NCBI RefSeq assembly: GCF_001623875.1
Contig: NZ_LWAE01000004.1
Coordinates: 372,001 to 436,000, forward strand
DNA: 64,000 nt
Direction of reading: 5' to 3'
DNA from: Clostridium magnum DSM 2767
GTDB taxonomy: Bacteria; Bacillota; Clostridia; Clostridiales; Clostridiaceae
The position numbers and the translations under genes are program-made. Positions within the stretch are counted from its first letter, which is position 1, and each line of letters starts with the position of its first letter. This document shows, one piece after another, positions 42,938 to 51,871 of this stretch. The notes under the pieces are model-generated. The model searched no databases and was not told the origin of the DNA. It saw only the letters and a list, made by a program, of their open reading frames with translations.

Positions 42938-42990
42938 TGAGGTGTAGACTTGAATCAGATTGGAGTATTAGAACAGGTAGTCATCGGATA
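42938..42990 (-). repeat. Intergenic repeat family A, copy 5 (deletion relic)
   Basis: Only the two ends of the family remain joined: ACTTGAATCAGAT, then GGAGTATTAGAACAGGTAG and TCATCGGATAAA. The orientation is as in copy 4. It lies between the 11-bp repeats and the lipoprotein gene. Confidence 0.75.
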
Positions 42991-43103
42991 AAGTGCTTCT
43001 GCCACACTTTTGCCTTAGTTCTGTAATATAAATGTAATACTGGGTTTTTATAATAATAAACATACGAAAACATGATATTTAAATATCAAGGAGGAATAGA
43101 AAT

Positions 43104-43730
43104 ATGAAAAAAATACTAACTCTCGTAACTACTTCAGTAATTTTAATGTCTCTTTTCACAGGTTGTGGCAGTCAAAATAATAGTACAAGCACCCAAGCTA
43201 GTACTACTACTACTACTCAAAGCAGCAGTTCTACTACAAGCAATCAAAATAAAAAAATGCCTGATCTTGCTGGGGAAGTTACAGCGATTAGCGGTAGTGA
43301 GGTTACATTAAAACTTATTGAACTTCCAGCTATGAATTCAGACAAAAATAGTAAATCACAGGATGGACAAAGCACCAACTCAAGCGCAAGTACTTCAACT
43401 CAAAGTACACAGCAAGCTGATCAAAAAACTACTGGAAATGCCCCTAGTGATCAAAGTGGACAAAAACCTAGCGGACAACCTGGTGAAAGACCTAAAATGG
43501 AAGTCAAATACACTGGAGAAACTAAAACTATAAAAATTTCTGATGGGGTTTCTATCACTACATTTAACAAAGGTGAAAATGGTGGAACTGAAAAAACTAT
43601 AACTGTAAAAGACATAAAAGTAGGAGATAGATTAGATATTTCCTATTCAGATAGTAATAAAACTACTATATCTAAAGTTAGTGTTAGAGCAGCACAACAA
43701 TCTCAGGCTCAGACTCAAAGCCAAAATTAA
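43104..43730 (+). CDS. Hypothetical lipoprotein with Ser/Thr/Gln-rich linkers
   Basis: A 208-residue exported lipoprotein with lipobox LFTGC near residue 21. The mature chain begins with a low-complexity Ser/Thr/Gln linker. A short beta-type module follows (LAGEVTAISGSEVTLKLIEL), then a second disordered stretch, then another beta region with ETKTIKISDGVSITTF and DIKVGDRLDISYSD. The pattern resembles DUF5666-like surface modules. The start follows AAGGAGGA. It has its own terminator and possibly the 11-bp-spaced repeats as control site. Function unknown. Confidence 0.75.
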   Translation: MKKILTLVTTSVILMSLFTGCGSQNNSTSTQASTTTTTQSSSSTTSNQNKKMPDLAGEVTAISGSEVTLKLIELPAMNSDKNSKSQDGQSTNSSASTSTQSTQQADQKTTGNAPSDQSGQKPSGQPGERPKMEVKYTGETKTIKISDGVSITTFNKGENGGTEKTITVKDIKVGDRLDISYSDSNKTTISKVSVRAAQQSQAQTQSQN

Positions 43731-43742
43731 ATAATATGAAAC

Positions 43743-43790
43743 AAAGCCTATATCTTATTTTACATAGTAATTTAAGATATAGGCTTAATT
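43743..43790 (+). terminator. Terminator of the lipoprotein gene
   Basis: Stem AAGCCTATATCTTA / TAAGATATAGGCTT, followed by AATTTAATTCTT. Confidence 0.8.
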
Positions 43791-43855
43791 TAATTCTTCT
43801 ATTCTTTAATTTATTTTCTTTTACAAAAGCTTTCTGTATAGTGTGCCCTCATTAA

Positions 43856-45463
43856 CTATTTAAGATTATATACAGCTGCTCTTTCAATCGCAAGTCCCTT
43901 AGTATAACGGTTCATAAATTCATCAAAGCCTGCCACGTCCTTAGAGTCTGGTTCAACTTTTGTACCAACTTGACCTGCAAATATTTTATGTGTTAAATAA
44001 TCATCTAATGTCTCATTTTCAGCTTTGTTAAGCATATATGAGGCAAGTAATGCCATTCCCCATGCTCCACCTTCTCCGGCAGTTTCCATAACAGAAACAG
44101 GAGCATCTATAGCTGCAGCCATAATCTTTTGTCCTACACCTTTAGTCTTAAATAGTCCACCATGACCTAACATTTCATCAACCTTAACGCCTTCTTCTTT
44201 AAGAAGAATATCTAAACCAGTTTTTAGTGCACCTAAGGATGTAAATAAATGTACACGCATAAAGTTAGCTAAATTAAATTTACTTTCCGGTGTACGCACA
44301 AATAATGGACGTCCTTCTTCAAAACCAGTTATATGTTCACCTGAAAAATAGTTATAGGCTAGTAATCCGCCGCAGTCTGCATCTCCTTCAAGAGCCTTGT
44401 TATATAAAGTTGCAAATAACTTATCCATGTCAACTTCCATTCCCATTGACTCGGCAAATTCTCTAAATACGCCAACCCATGCATTAAGGTCCGATGTACA
44501 GTTATTACAGTGAACCATAGCTACTAAGTTACCGGTAGGTGTTGTAACTAAGTCGATTTCCTCATATGCTTTTGCCAAATCCTTTTCAAGCACAACCATT
44601 GCAAAAACAGATGTTCCAGCTGACACATTACCAGTACGCTTAGCAATACTATTTGTTGCAACCATACCTGTTCCTGCGTCACCTTCTGGAGGACAAAGTG
44701 GAATACCCGGTTTCAATTGTCCTGTAACATCTAGAAGCTTTGCTCCTTCTTCAGTAAGAACTCCAGCACTTTCACCAGCTACTAAAGACTTTGGCATGAT
44801 ATCTTCAAGCTTCCATGGAAGGTTTTTAGGAGCAATTAATTCATTGAACTGATTAATCATAGTTTTATTATAGTCTTTTGTGTCTATATCAATAGGAAAC
44901 ATTCCTGATGCTTCACCAACACCTAAAACTTTTTCACCTGTTAATTTCCAATGTACATATCCTTCTAATGTTGTTTGGAATGCGATATCTGATACATGTT
45001 CTTCGCCATTTAAAATAGCCTGATAAAGATGAGCTATACTCCATCTTTGAGGAATATGGTAGTTAAATAGCTTAGTCAATTCTTCTGAAGCCTTTTCAGT
45101 AATAGTGTTACGCCATGTACGGAATGGTACTAGAAGTTCTCCCTCTTTGTTGAAAACCATATAACCATGCATCATAGCACTAAAACCGATTGCACCAATA
45201 GTTGTAAGGGCTACTCCATATTTTTCTTTTACGTCACTGGCCATCTTCTGATAACTATCCTGTATACCCTTCCAAACATCCTCTAAGCTGTAGGTCCAGA
45301 TATTGTTAATATAGCTATTTTCCCATTCATGGCTGCCGGAAGCGATAGGTGTATTGTCTTCACCAATTAGAACTGCTTTAATTCGGGTTGAACCAAGTTC
45401 AATACCAAGCACTGTTTTTCCGTTGATAATGGAATTTTTCATATCATTCATTGCAACACTCAT
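43856..45463 (-). CDS. araK: L-ribulokinase of the clostridial AraK (FGGY) type
   Basis: A 535-residue FGGY-family carbohydrate kinase. It has the ATP-binding [17 protein letters not shown] near residue 20, [13 protein letters not shown], a mid-protein [32 protein letters not shown], and [21 protein letters not shown] with [12 protein letters not shown] near the C-terminus. It is unlike classical AraB and matches the xylulokinase-like ribulokinase of clostridia. The start at 45463 follows GGAGG. Two AraR operators lie upstream, which supports ribulose as substrate. Confidence 0.88.
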   Translation of the reverse strand: MSVAMNDMKNSIINGKTVLGIELGSTRIKAVLIGEDNTPIASGSHEWENSYINNIWTYSLEDVWKGIQDSYQKMASDVKEKYGVALTTIGAIGFSAMMHGYMVFNKEGELLVPFRTWRNTITEKASEELTKLFNYHIPQRWSIAHLYQAILNGEEHVSDIAFQTTLEGYVHWKLTGEKVLGVGEASGMFPIDIDTKDYNKTMINQFNELIAPKNLPWKLEDIMPKSLVAGESAGVLTEEGAKLLDVTGQLKPGIPLCPPEGDAGTGMVATNSIAKRTGNVSAGTSVFAMVVLEKDLAKAYEEIDLVTTPTGNLVAMVHCNNCTSDLNAWVGVFREFAESMGMEVDMDKLFATLYNKALEGDADCGGLLAYNYFSGEHITGFEEGRPLFVRTPESKFNLANFMRVHLFTSLGALKTGLDILLKEEGVKVDEMLGHGGLFKTKGVGQKIMAAAIDAPVSVMETAGEGGAWGMALLASYMLNKAENETLDDYLTHKIFAGQVGTKVEPDSKDVAGFDEFMNRYTKGLAIERAAVYNLK

Positions 45464-45584
45464 TTTTAATCCTCCATAAAATATCCACAATATTAATATT
45501 TATATTTATATTATGTGAATTGATAACTTTTTTAAAACACTTACAAACGTTTTCTTAGCAGATATGTGTTTAGCCCCCAACATA

Positions 45585-45600
45585 TAATGTACGTACAATG
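45585..45600 (-). promoter_or_regulatory. AraR operator upstream of araK (proximal)
   Basis: TAATGTACGTACAATG, core TGTACGTACA at 45589-45598, about 125 bases before araK. Confidence 0.85.
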
Positions 45601-45734
45601 TGTTATGGAGCTTTTTCCAATATTTCTGTTACTATTGTTATATTTATATGAATTTATTGCTTGTCCTTTCATAGTTAAACAAGTACTTCAAATATTATCT
45701 CTTTATAATAAAATAACATTCATACAAACTAAAA

Positions 45735-45750
45735 ATTTGTACGTACAATT
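45735..45750 (-). promoter_or_regulatory. AraR operator upstream of araK (distal)
   Basis: ATTTGTACGTACAATT, with the core 150 bases from the proximal site. The pair could support DNA looping by AraR. Confidence 0.88.
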
Positions 45751-45886
45751 TACATTATCATTTTACTATTAAAACAACAATTAATCAATATGATTTTAGT
45801 TAAAATTTAAAACCTTCAGTTATTATAACCAGATGAAAGCTATTCTTTGTTTTCAAATGTAGCTTTAGCTTTTCGACTCATAAAAA

Positions 45887-45951
45887 AATATGCCTCCCTT
45901 GAAATAAACAGTTTTTTATTTTAACTGTCTACCGCAAGGGGGAGCATATCA
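45887..45951 (-). terminator. Terminator of the microcompartment operon
   Basis: Stem ATATGCCTCCCTTG / CAAGGGGGAGCATAT with an inner small hairpin AACAGTT/AACTGT. On the minus strand it is followed by a run of seven T, about 60 bases after the last gene. Confidence 0.85.
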
Positions 45952-46010
45952 CCAATTTATTCAGATTACACCTTTTATATTTTCATCTTATATACCCGCT
46001 ATTATGCTTC

Positions 46011-46814
46011 TTAGCTCTTTTCAATCTCCAGTTCTATTCTAGTAGGTAAATAAAGTGAAATTAATTTTTCATAGATACCTCCACCTAAAATAGCTCCTAC
46101 AATAGGTGCAAATATTGGTACAATAAGTCCATAGTTATCAGGTCCAAAAGCACTTGTTCCCCATCCTGCTAACACACATAATAATCTTGGTCCAAAATCA
46201 CGAGCTGGATTCATGGCAAAACCAGTTAAAGGCCCAAAGGAAACCCCTAATAATGCTACCACTAACCCTATAGCTAAAGCTGGCATGCCCGCCTTAGGAC
46301 AACTGCTATTATTTCCATCAGTCACTGCAAAAATAACTAATACTAAAATAGCTGTTATAAATACTTCTACCATAAAAGCATTAGTCATTGATAATCCTGC
46401 TCTAGGAAATGTGCTGAATATTCCTGCTGAGCTCCAGCCAGCTTGTGATGCTCTAATAATATTTTTGCTACTTTCAAATTGTTTTATAGCACTACCATAT
46501 AATCCATAAACTATTGCCGCTGCTGCAAAAGCTCCTAAAAATTGTGAAACAATATAAGGAATTACTTTCTTCTTATCAAAACCCTTCCATACTGCTAGAG
46601 CTATTGTAACCGCCGGATTTATATGAGCTCCAGAAGTAGCTCCAACAACAAATATAGCTATTGTTATAGCTAATCCCCAACATATAGATAATCCCCAAAA
46701 TGTAACATCTGCCCCTACTGCAACTAGAGATGCTACTACTCCAATTCCAATAAATAATAAAATAAATGTACCCATGAATTCAGCCAAACACTCACCAAAT
46801 AAGTTATTTTTCAT
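46011..46814 (-). CDS. MIP channel, glycerol/propanediol facilitator
   Basis: A 267-residue six-span major intrinsic protein. Both NPA boxes are present: GAHINPAVTIALAVW in the first half and GFAMNPARDFGPRLL in the second. The Asp after the second box (NPARD) marks the glycerol-facilitator branch rather than a water-only aquaporin. As the last gene of the microcompartment operon it is the likely uptake route for 1,2-propanediol or glycerol, comparable in role to PduF. Confidence 0.92.
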   Translation of the reverse strand: MKNNLFGECLAEFMGTFILLFIGIGVVASLVAVGADVTFWGLSICWGLAITIAIFVVGATSGAHINPAVTIALAVWKGFDKKKVIPYIVSQFLGAFAAAAIVYGLYGSAIKQFESSKNIIRASQAGWSSAGIFSTFPRAGLSMTNAFMVEVFITAILVLVIFAVTDGNNSSCPKAGMPALAIGLVVALLGVSFGPLTGFAMNPARDFGPRLLCVLAGWGTSAFGPDNYGLIVPIFAPIVGAILGGGIYEKLISLYLPTRIELEIEKS

Positions 46815-46867
46815 ATTATTATTCTCCTCCTGATCATTAACAATTTTATTACCTTATGAAAACAATC

Positions 46868-48010
46868 TCATTCACCATAAATCTCTTGAAATAATTGCGT
46901 TAACTCTTCTTTACTAGGCTTTATTGGATTAGTAGCTGTACACTTGTCATTTAAAGCATCATTTACCATACTTTCTAGCTTATTTAGAAAATCATTTTTA
47001 TCTATATTTACTTCTTTTAAGTTCATAGGAATATTAGTTGTCTTCATTAATATTTTTATTGCAACAATAATGCTTTTTACTCCCTCACTTATCGAAGAAC
47101 AAGGCAAACCTAAAATCTTAGACAACTTGGCATATCTTTTTCCTGCTTCTGTTTCTTCTCCTGATTCTAAGTTAGCATTATACTTAATAACATAAGGTAA
47201 CAAAATCGAATTTGCTCTGCCATGAGGTATATGAAAATTACCTCCTAACGTATGTGCAATGCTATGATTAATTCCTAGAGACGCATTTGTAAATGCCATA
47301 CCAGCCATACAAGAAGCATTATGTAGTTTTTCCCTAGCTTCTAAGTCTTCTCCATTTTCATAGGCTTTTATCAGATATTCAAATACTATTTTAATTGCTT
47401 TTTCAGCAAGAGCATCTGTATAATCTGAGTTATTTGTAGAAACATAAGCCTCAATAGCATGAGTTAAAACATCCATTGCAGTATCTGCTGTTATTTGTGG
47501 AGGTACTGTTTTAACAAAATCCGCATCTATTATAGCTATATCTGGAATTATCTTATCATCAACCAATGGAAACTTTGTTGTTCCCATTGTAATTACTGAA
47601 AATGAAGTAACCTCAGATCCAGTACCACTAGTAGTTGGAATCGCTATAAATAATGGTTTTTTGTATTCATCTCCACTAGCATTTAAAATTTTAACAGTAA
47701 AGAGTATAATGCTTTTTGTAGCATCAATTGATGAACCACCACCTAATGCAATTATTACATCCGGTTTAAAGGTTCTCATTTTATTTACTCCTGCAGCAAC
47801 AGTTTGGACTGTTGGATCAGGTTTTATCTCTGAAAAAATCTCATATTCCACCTTATTAGCTTTGAAGATATTAGTTATTTTATCTGCAGCACCTGACTTA
47901 ATCATAAATGGGTCTGTAACTATACACACTCTTTTATTCTTTATATTTTTCAAATATTCTATCGATCCTGTATCAAAACAAATTGTAGGTTTAATGCTAA
48001 ATGTATTCAT
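46868..48010 (-). CDS. pduQ: Iron-dependent alcohol dehydrogenase (PduQ-like 1-propanol dehydrogenase)
   Basis: A 380-residue Fe-ADH family enzyme. It has the NAD-binding GGGSSIDATKSIILF, TTSGTGSEVTSFSVI, DTAMDVLTHAIEAYVST, and the iron-binding His in LGINHSIAHTLGGNFHIPHG. The start at 48010 follows AAGGGAT; the longer frame adds an implausible hydrophobic leader. In the microcompartment it reduces propanal to propanol and regenerates NAD for the aldehyde dehydrogenase. No obvious encapsulation helix is seen. Confidence 0.9.
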   Translation of the reverse strand: MNTFSIKPTICFDTGSIEYLKNIKNKRVCIVTDPFMIKSGAADKITNIFKANKVEYEIFSEIKPDPTVQTVAAGVNKMRTFKPDVIIALGGGSSIDATKSIILFTVKILNASGDEYKKPLFIAIPTTSGTGSEVTSFSVITMGTTKFPLVDDKIIPDIAIIDADFVKTVPPQITADTAMDVLTHAIEAYVSTNNSDYTDALAEKAIKIVFEYLIKAYENGEDLEAREKLHNASCMAGMAFTNASLGINHSIAHTLGGNFHIPHGRANSILLPYVIKYNANLESGEETEAGKRYAKLSKILGLPCSSISEGVKSIIVAIKILMKTTNIPMNLKEVNIDKNDFLNKLESMVNDALNDKCTATNPIKPSKEELTQLFQEIYGE

Positions 48011-48051
48011 ATTATCCCTTCTTTTACGTTTATAATATCTATTACTTAGTA

Positions 48052-48083
48052 GCAGCGGTATCAATACAAACAATAGCCGCTGC
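48052..48083 (-). other. Small intercistronic hairpin between pduT and pduQ
   Basis: GCAGCGG pairs with CCGCTGC round an 18-base AT-rich loop in the gap before the alcohol dehydrogenase gene. It may adjust expression within the operon. Confidence 0.4.
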
Positions 48084-48122
48084 AATACCAAAATTACTAG
48101 TACTTTTAAGTATGTTAAAAGG

Positions 48123-48671
48123 CTAAAGCAAGCTCTGAAGTAATTCCTTACTTGGAGCAGCTATTATAGCCTTGTTTACTAACATTCCACTTTCAAGAGC
48201 TGTATTTGCTCCTACTGTTACAGCATTATTAACTGAACTTATGTCACCAGTAAGAGTTATGAAGGCTTTTCCTCCAATTCCAACTCCCAATCTAACTTCT
48301 ATTAATTCTACATTTGCTGATTTAGCCGCTGCATCAGCAGCAATAATAGCAGATGCAATACTAAAGAATTCCAATACCCCTAAATCTCTTAACTTTTCAA
48401 CATTACTAGCTGCATTAATCGCAGGTATTACCTGTGGATGAACGTTAGGCACTAATAACTTATTAACTACAGCTTCTCGTCCAGCAGCTTCACCATGGCT
48501 AATTGCCGCCTGTACAGCACCTACATTACCTGTAACTAAAATAATGTATTTGCCTGGACAAACAGTTTTAGCTAAAAGTAACTCTACTTCTGCAGACTTA
48601 ATCATTTCATCTGCAACTTGAATTCCCCTAGCAATACTATTTAATTCTATCAATCCTATAGTTCTTATCAT
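48123..48671 (-). CDS. pduT: Tandem BMC-domain shell protein PduT
   Basis: A 182-residue BMC-T shell protein with two BMC domains (about residues 4-85 and 97-180). The single cysteine is Cys38 in LLLAKTVCPGKY, the position that ligates the pore [4Fe-4S] cluster in Salmonella PduT. The trimer is thought to pass electrons across the shell, partnered by PduS, whose gene lies immediately upstream and overlaps by four bases. Confidence 0.94.
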   Translation of the reverse strand: MIRTIGLIELNSIARGIQVADEMIKSAEVELLLAKTVCPGKYIILVTGNVGAVQAAISHGEAAGREAVVNKLLVPNVHPQVIPAINAASNVEKLRDLGVLEFFSIASAIIAADAAAKSANVELIEVRLGVGIGGKAFITLTGDISSVNNAVTVGANTALESGMLVNKAIIAAPSKELLQSLL

Positions 48672-50014
48672 TTTATCACCTCGGCTTGGATAGCTTTTAT
48701 AGCTATACTATCGCTTATTTCAGAGACTACTCCAGCAATACTTGCATGAACATTTGCTCCCATTTTACCCTCTTCAACTCTGCCTATAAGCTGTCCTTTT
48801 TCCACAGTATCTCCAACATTAACAACAGCAGCTGTTGCTGTTCCTATTCCCTGTCTTAAAGGAATCTTTACTTCAATAGGATTTATTTCTTCACCTTCCT
48901 GCAGTCTTTGTCTTTTATATCCACTAAGCTGCAATCTAGCTACCAATCTTTCTGTAGGTACTTTTCTATAGTCTCTTAATATATTGCCTGTAAATGTGTT
49001 TGTAGTGTTTTCCCACTTTACTCCACTTTCTCTTAATTTACCTTTTACATAGACATTGATACGCTTAGGCGATAATCTCATAGGACACGCGTACATTTCA
49101 CATACTCCACACTCACAACATATTATTGCCTGCTTTAAAACATCCTTATTATCTTCATTTAATGCAACACTTCTCATGATTTTATGAGGATTTATTGGAT
49201 GTCCAATTAGGTTTCTAGGACACATGTCTGTACAGAAATGACATTGTATGCAAGCAGACTTAGCTTGGTTCTTCATATGGTCAATAGTCATTTTTTCCCT
49301 TTCAGCTAAATAGTGATCTGCAGGTAGTACTATAATGGCACCATCAGTCTTTGTAATAACTCTACTCTCGATCTGATCCTTTGACATTCTTTTTCCCATC
49401 ATAGGCCCCCCCATTATTATGGCATAATCTCTAGTAATTACTCCGCCGCACTTTTCTAAAATTTCTTTAACTGTTGTACCTATAGGCACTTTGACAATGG
49501 AAGGTTTAGATACTTCACCTATAACCGTAACAAATTTATATGTCACAGGTTTATCCTGCATAGCTTCATATATATTAAATACAGTACCAGAATTTGAAAC
49601 CACAGCACCAACATTCAAAGGAATTCCTGCTGGTGGTATTGTTCTTCCTGTTACTTCATAAACTAAAACCTGCTCATCTCCAGCTGGATAAAAGGCTCTG
49701 CTTAAATGGAGCTTTACCCTAGAATTAAACTTTCCTATAGATGCCCTTAATGCCTGTATCTCATCTTTATACTCTTCTTTTAATCCTATTACCAAGTGTT
49801 CTGCTCCAATTGCCTTGCCGATTTCTTCTACTGCCTGTACTATTTCATCATTCTTGTTTCGCATCATATATTTATCCGATTGAAGTAATGGTTCGCATTC
49901 CAATCCATTCACTATAAAATACTCAACCTTGCAGTTTAGCTTAACATGAGTAGGGAAACCAGCTCCACCGGCTCCTATAATTCCAGCCTGTCGAATCTTC
50001 TCAAGTAAATCCAC
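48668..50014 (-). CDS. pduS: PduS-type Fe-S flavoprotein (RnfC-like)
   Basis: A 448-residue RnfC-related oxidoreductase. It has the N-terminal GAGGAGFPTHVKL nucleotide/FMN motif, an SLBB-like region after residue 170, two ferredoxin-type clusters (CIQCHFCTDMCPRN and CCECGVCEMYACPM, about residues 255-310), and a C-terminal barrel-sandwich. In B12 systems PduS reduces cobalamin. Here no B12 enzyme is encoded, so a role in redox exchange with PduT is more likely. GTG start after AAGGAGG. Confidence 0.93.
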   Translation of the reverse strand: MDLLEKIRQAGIIGAGGAGFPTHVKLNCKVEYFIVNGLECEPLLQSDKYMMRNKNDEIVQAVEEIGKAIGAEHLVIGLKEEYKDEIQALRASIGKFNSRVKLHLSRAFYPAGDEQVLVYEVTGRTIPPAGIPLNVGAVVSNSGTVFNIYEAMQDKPVTYKFVTVIGEVSKPSIVKVPIGTTVKEILEKCGGVITRDYAIIMGGPMMGKRMSKDQIESRVITKTDGAIIVLPADHYLAEREKMTIDHMKNQAKSACIQCHFCTDMCPRNLIGHPINPHKIMRSVALNEDNKDVLKQAIICCECGVCEMYACPMRLSPKRINVYVKGKLRESGVKWENTTNTFTGNILRDYRKVPTERLVARLQLSGYKRQRLQEGEEINPIEVKIPLRQGIGTATAAVVNVGDTVEKGQLIGRVEEGKMGANVHASIAGVVSEISDSIAIKAIQAEVIK

Positions 50015-50052
50015 GCTTACACCTCCTTTTTTACTAGGTTAACAGCTTTCTA

Positions 50053-50334
50053 CTACTTATATCTTTCATCTACTTCAACAGAATCAATAATACCCACAAT
50101 AGCTGCATCAGCTGGAATTCTTTTATCTTCATATATGGCTCCTGTTGAACTACCCTTAACTAAAAGAACATTATCCCCTATACCTGCACCGGCTGTGTCT
50201 ACAGCAACTATAGAGTTACTTTCAATAACGTTTTTATTATCATCAATTAGTCTAACTAATAGAAGCTTTGCACCAATAAGTTTTTCACTTTTTTGAGTTG
50301 ATACAACATTACCAACTACTTTTGCCAAATACAT
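50053..50334 (-). CDS. pduN: BMC vertex protein (EutN/CcmL family, PduN-like)
   Basis: A 93-residue pentameric vertex protein that closes the corners of the shell. It has MYLAKVVGNVVSTQKSEKL at the N-terminus, LLLVRLIDDN, a conserved VDTAGAGIGDNVLLVKGSSTG and the C-terminal DAAIVGIIDSVEV. It is the only vertex protein gene in the locus. Confidence 0.95.
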   Translation of the reverse strand: MYLAKVVGNVVSTQKSEKLIGAKLLLVRLIDDNKNVIESNSIVAVDTAGAGIGDNVLLVKGSSTGAIYEDKRIPADAAIVGIIDSVEVDERYK

Positions 50335-50379
50335 AACTAAATACCTCTTTAACTAGAATTTTTACTTGATTGTTCAATT

Positions 50380-51837
50380 TTAAGAGTTTAACTTTAACAA
50401 AAGACTTCTAACAATGTTTTCAAGGGCATCTTCTGATATACTCTCTAATGCTTTTTCAGGCTCTTCGCCTTTTAATTCTTCCAGTTCCTTAACTCCATAA
50501 GCCAGTCTCCTAATATTTAATAGATTCATTGGACCAACATTATCTGAGGTTGCACTTCCACCTACTGCACCGCATCCTAATGTTAAAGCAGGCACAAGAT
50601 TTGTTGTTCCACCAATTCCACCAAGTGCTCCAGGAGTATTTACAAGTAATCTTGACACAGGTTTCTTAAGTAAAAACTCCCTTATCACGTCATCGTTATT
50701 TGAGTGGATTACTAAAGTATGCCCCTTTCCCTCATTCATCAATATTTCAATACATCTGTCACAAGCCTTTTCCCAATTTTCTTCACAATAAAATGCCAAT
50801 ATTGGAGCAAGTTTTTCTCTTGAGTAAGGATTATTTTTTCCTACTGTATCTTGTTCAGAGATTAACACTTTTGTGCACTCTGGTATGTCTAAACCTGCTA
50901 GTTCAGCTAATGTTTGTACACTCTTTCCTACTATTTGTGGATTCATTGTTCCATTGGCTCTTAATATAAACTTACCTAATCTATCAGACTCAGCTTTATC
51001 TAAAAAATATGCTCCCTGTTTCTTTAACTCTGCCACAATCTCTTCCCTACTGCAGGCCTCTATAACGATTGATTGCTCTGATGCACAGATTACACCATTG
51101 TCAAAGGTTTTGCTATCAATTATTCTTTTAACAGCAAGTTCAGGATCTGCAGATTTTTCAATAAATGCTGGTCCATTTCCAGGTCCAACTCCTATTGCCG
51201 GTGTTCCTGAACTATAAGCAGCCTTAACCATTGCTTCTCCGCCAGTAGCTAGTATTAATGCAACATCATTGTGTTTCATTAGTTCATTTGTTCCTTGCAT
51301 TGAAAGGATAGTCATACATCCAATTATGCCTTCTGGTGCACCAGCTTCTACTGCTGCTTTGCTTAATACCTCTACAGTTTCTATAATACATTTTTTAGCA
51401 GTTGGATGTGGTGAGAATACTATAGCATTTCCTGCTTTTAATGCCACTAACGCCTTGTAGATTGTAGTTGAAGTAGGATTTGTTGAAGGAATAAGACCAG
51501 CTACAACGCCCATGGGTACAGCCACTTCTACTATTCTTTTTTCTATGTCTTCATTAATGATTCCAACAGTTTTCATATCTTTTATATGGTTATACACGAT
51601 ATTACTTGCAAACTTATTTTTCAATACTTTATCTTCCCATTTTCCAAAACCAGTCTCTTCATTAGCTAACTTTGCAAGTCTCACAGCTTCTGCCTCAGCA
51701 GCCTCAGCTATTGCTTTAACAATTTTATCTATCTGTTCTTGAGAAAAATTTTTAAATTGCTCTTGAGCTTTTTTTGCTCTTAAAATAAGATTTCTTGTTT
51801 CTTGTACTGATTGTAAATCTCTATCTAATATTTCCAT
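50380..51837 (-). CDS. pduP: CoA-acylating propionaldehyde dehydrogenase (PduP-like)
   Basis: A 485-residue aldehyde dehydrogenase forming propionyl-CoA from propanal. It has IPSTNPTSTTIYKALVALK, ILATGGEAMVKAAYSSGTPAIGVG, and the catalytic Cys in FDNGVICASEQSIV. It lacks the N-terminal encapsulation peptide of Salmonella PduP. Instead the C-terminus, after a short linker (EEPEKALES), ends in an amphipathic helix SEDALENIVRSLLLKLNS that looks like a C-terminal encapsulation peptide, as in several glycyl-radical microcompartments. Confidence 0.94.
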   Translation of the reverse strand: MEILDRDLQSVQETRNLILRAKKAQEQFKNFSQEQIDKIVKAIAEAAEAEAVRLAKLANEETGFGKWEDKVLKNKFASNIVYNHIKDMKTVGIINEDIEKRIVEVAVPMGVVAGLIPSTNPTSTTIYKALVALKAGNAIVFSPHPTAKKCIIETVEVLSKAAVEAGAPEGIIGCMTILSMQGTNELMKHNDVALILATGGEAMVKAAYSSGTPAIGVGPGNGPAFIEKSADPELAVKRIIDSKTFDNGVICASEQSIVIEACSREEIVAELKKQGAYFLDKAESDRLGKFILRANGTMNPQIVGKSVQTLAELAGLDIPECTKVLISEQDTVGKNNPYSREKLAPILAFYCEENWEKACDRCIEILMNEGKGHTLVIHSNNDDVIREFLLKKPVSRLLVNTPGALGGIGGTTNLVPALTLGCGAVGGSATSDNVGPMNLLNIRRLAYGVKELEELKGEEPEKALESISEDALENIVRSLLLKLNS

Positions 51838-51871
51838 TATTTTCTACCTCCATTTTTTAATTTTTAATAGC

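Noticed and set aside
45566..45772. Hydrophobic open frame of 68 codons upstream of araK
   Set aside because: It spans both AraR operators and the promoter region and has no ribosome binding site; it is chance coding in AT-rich DNA.
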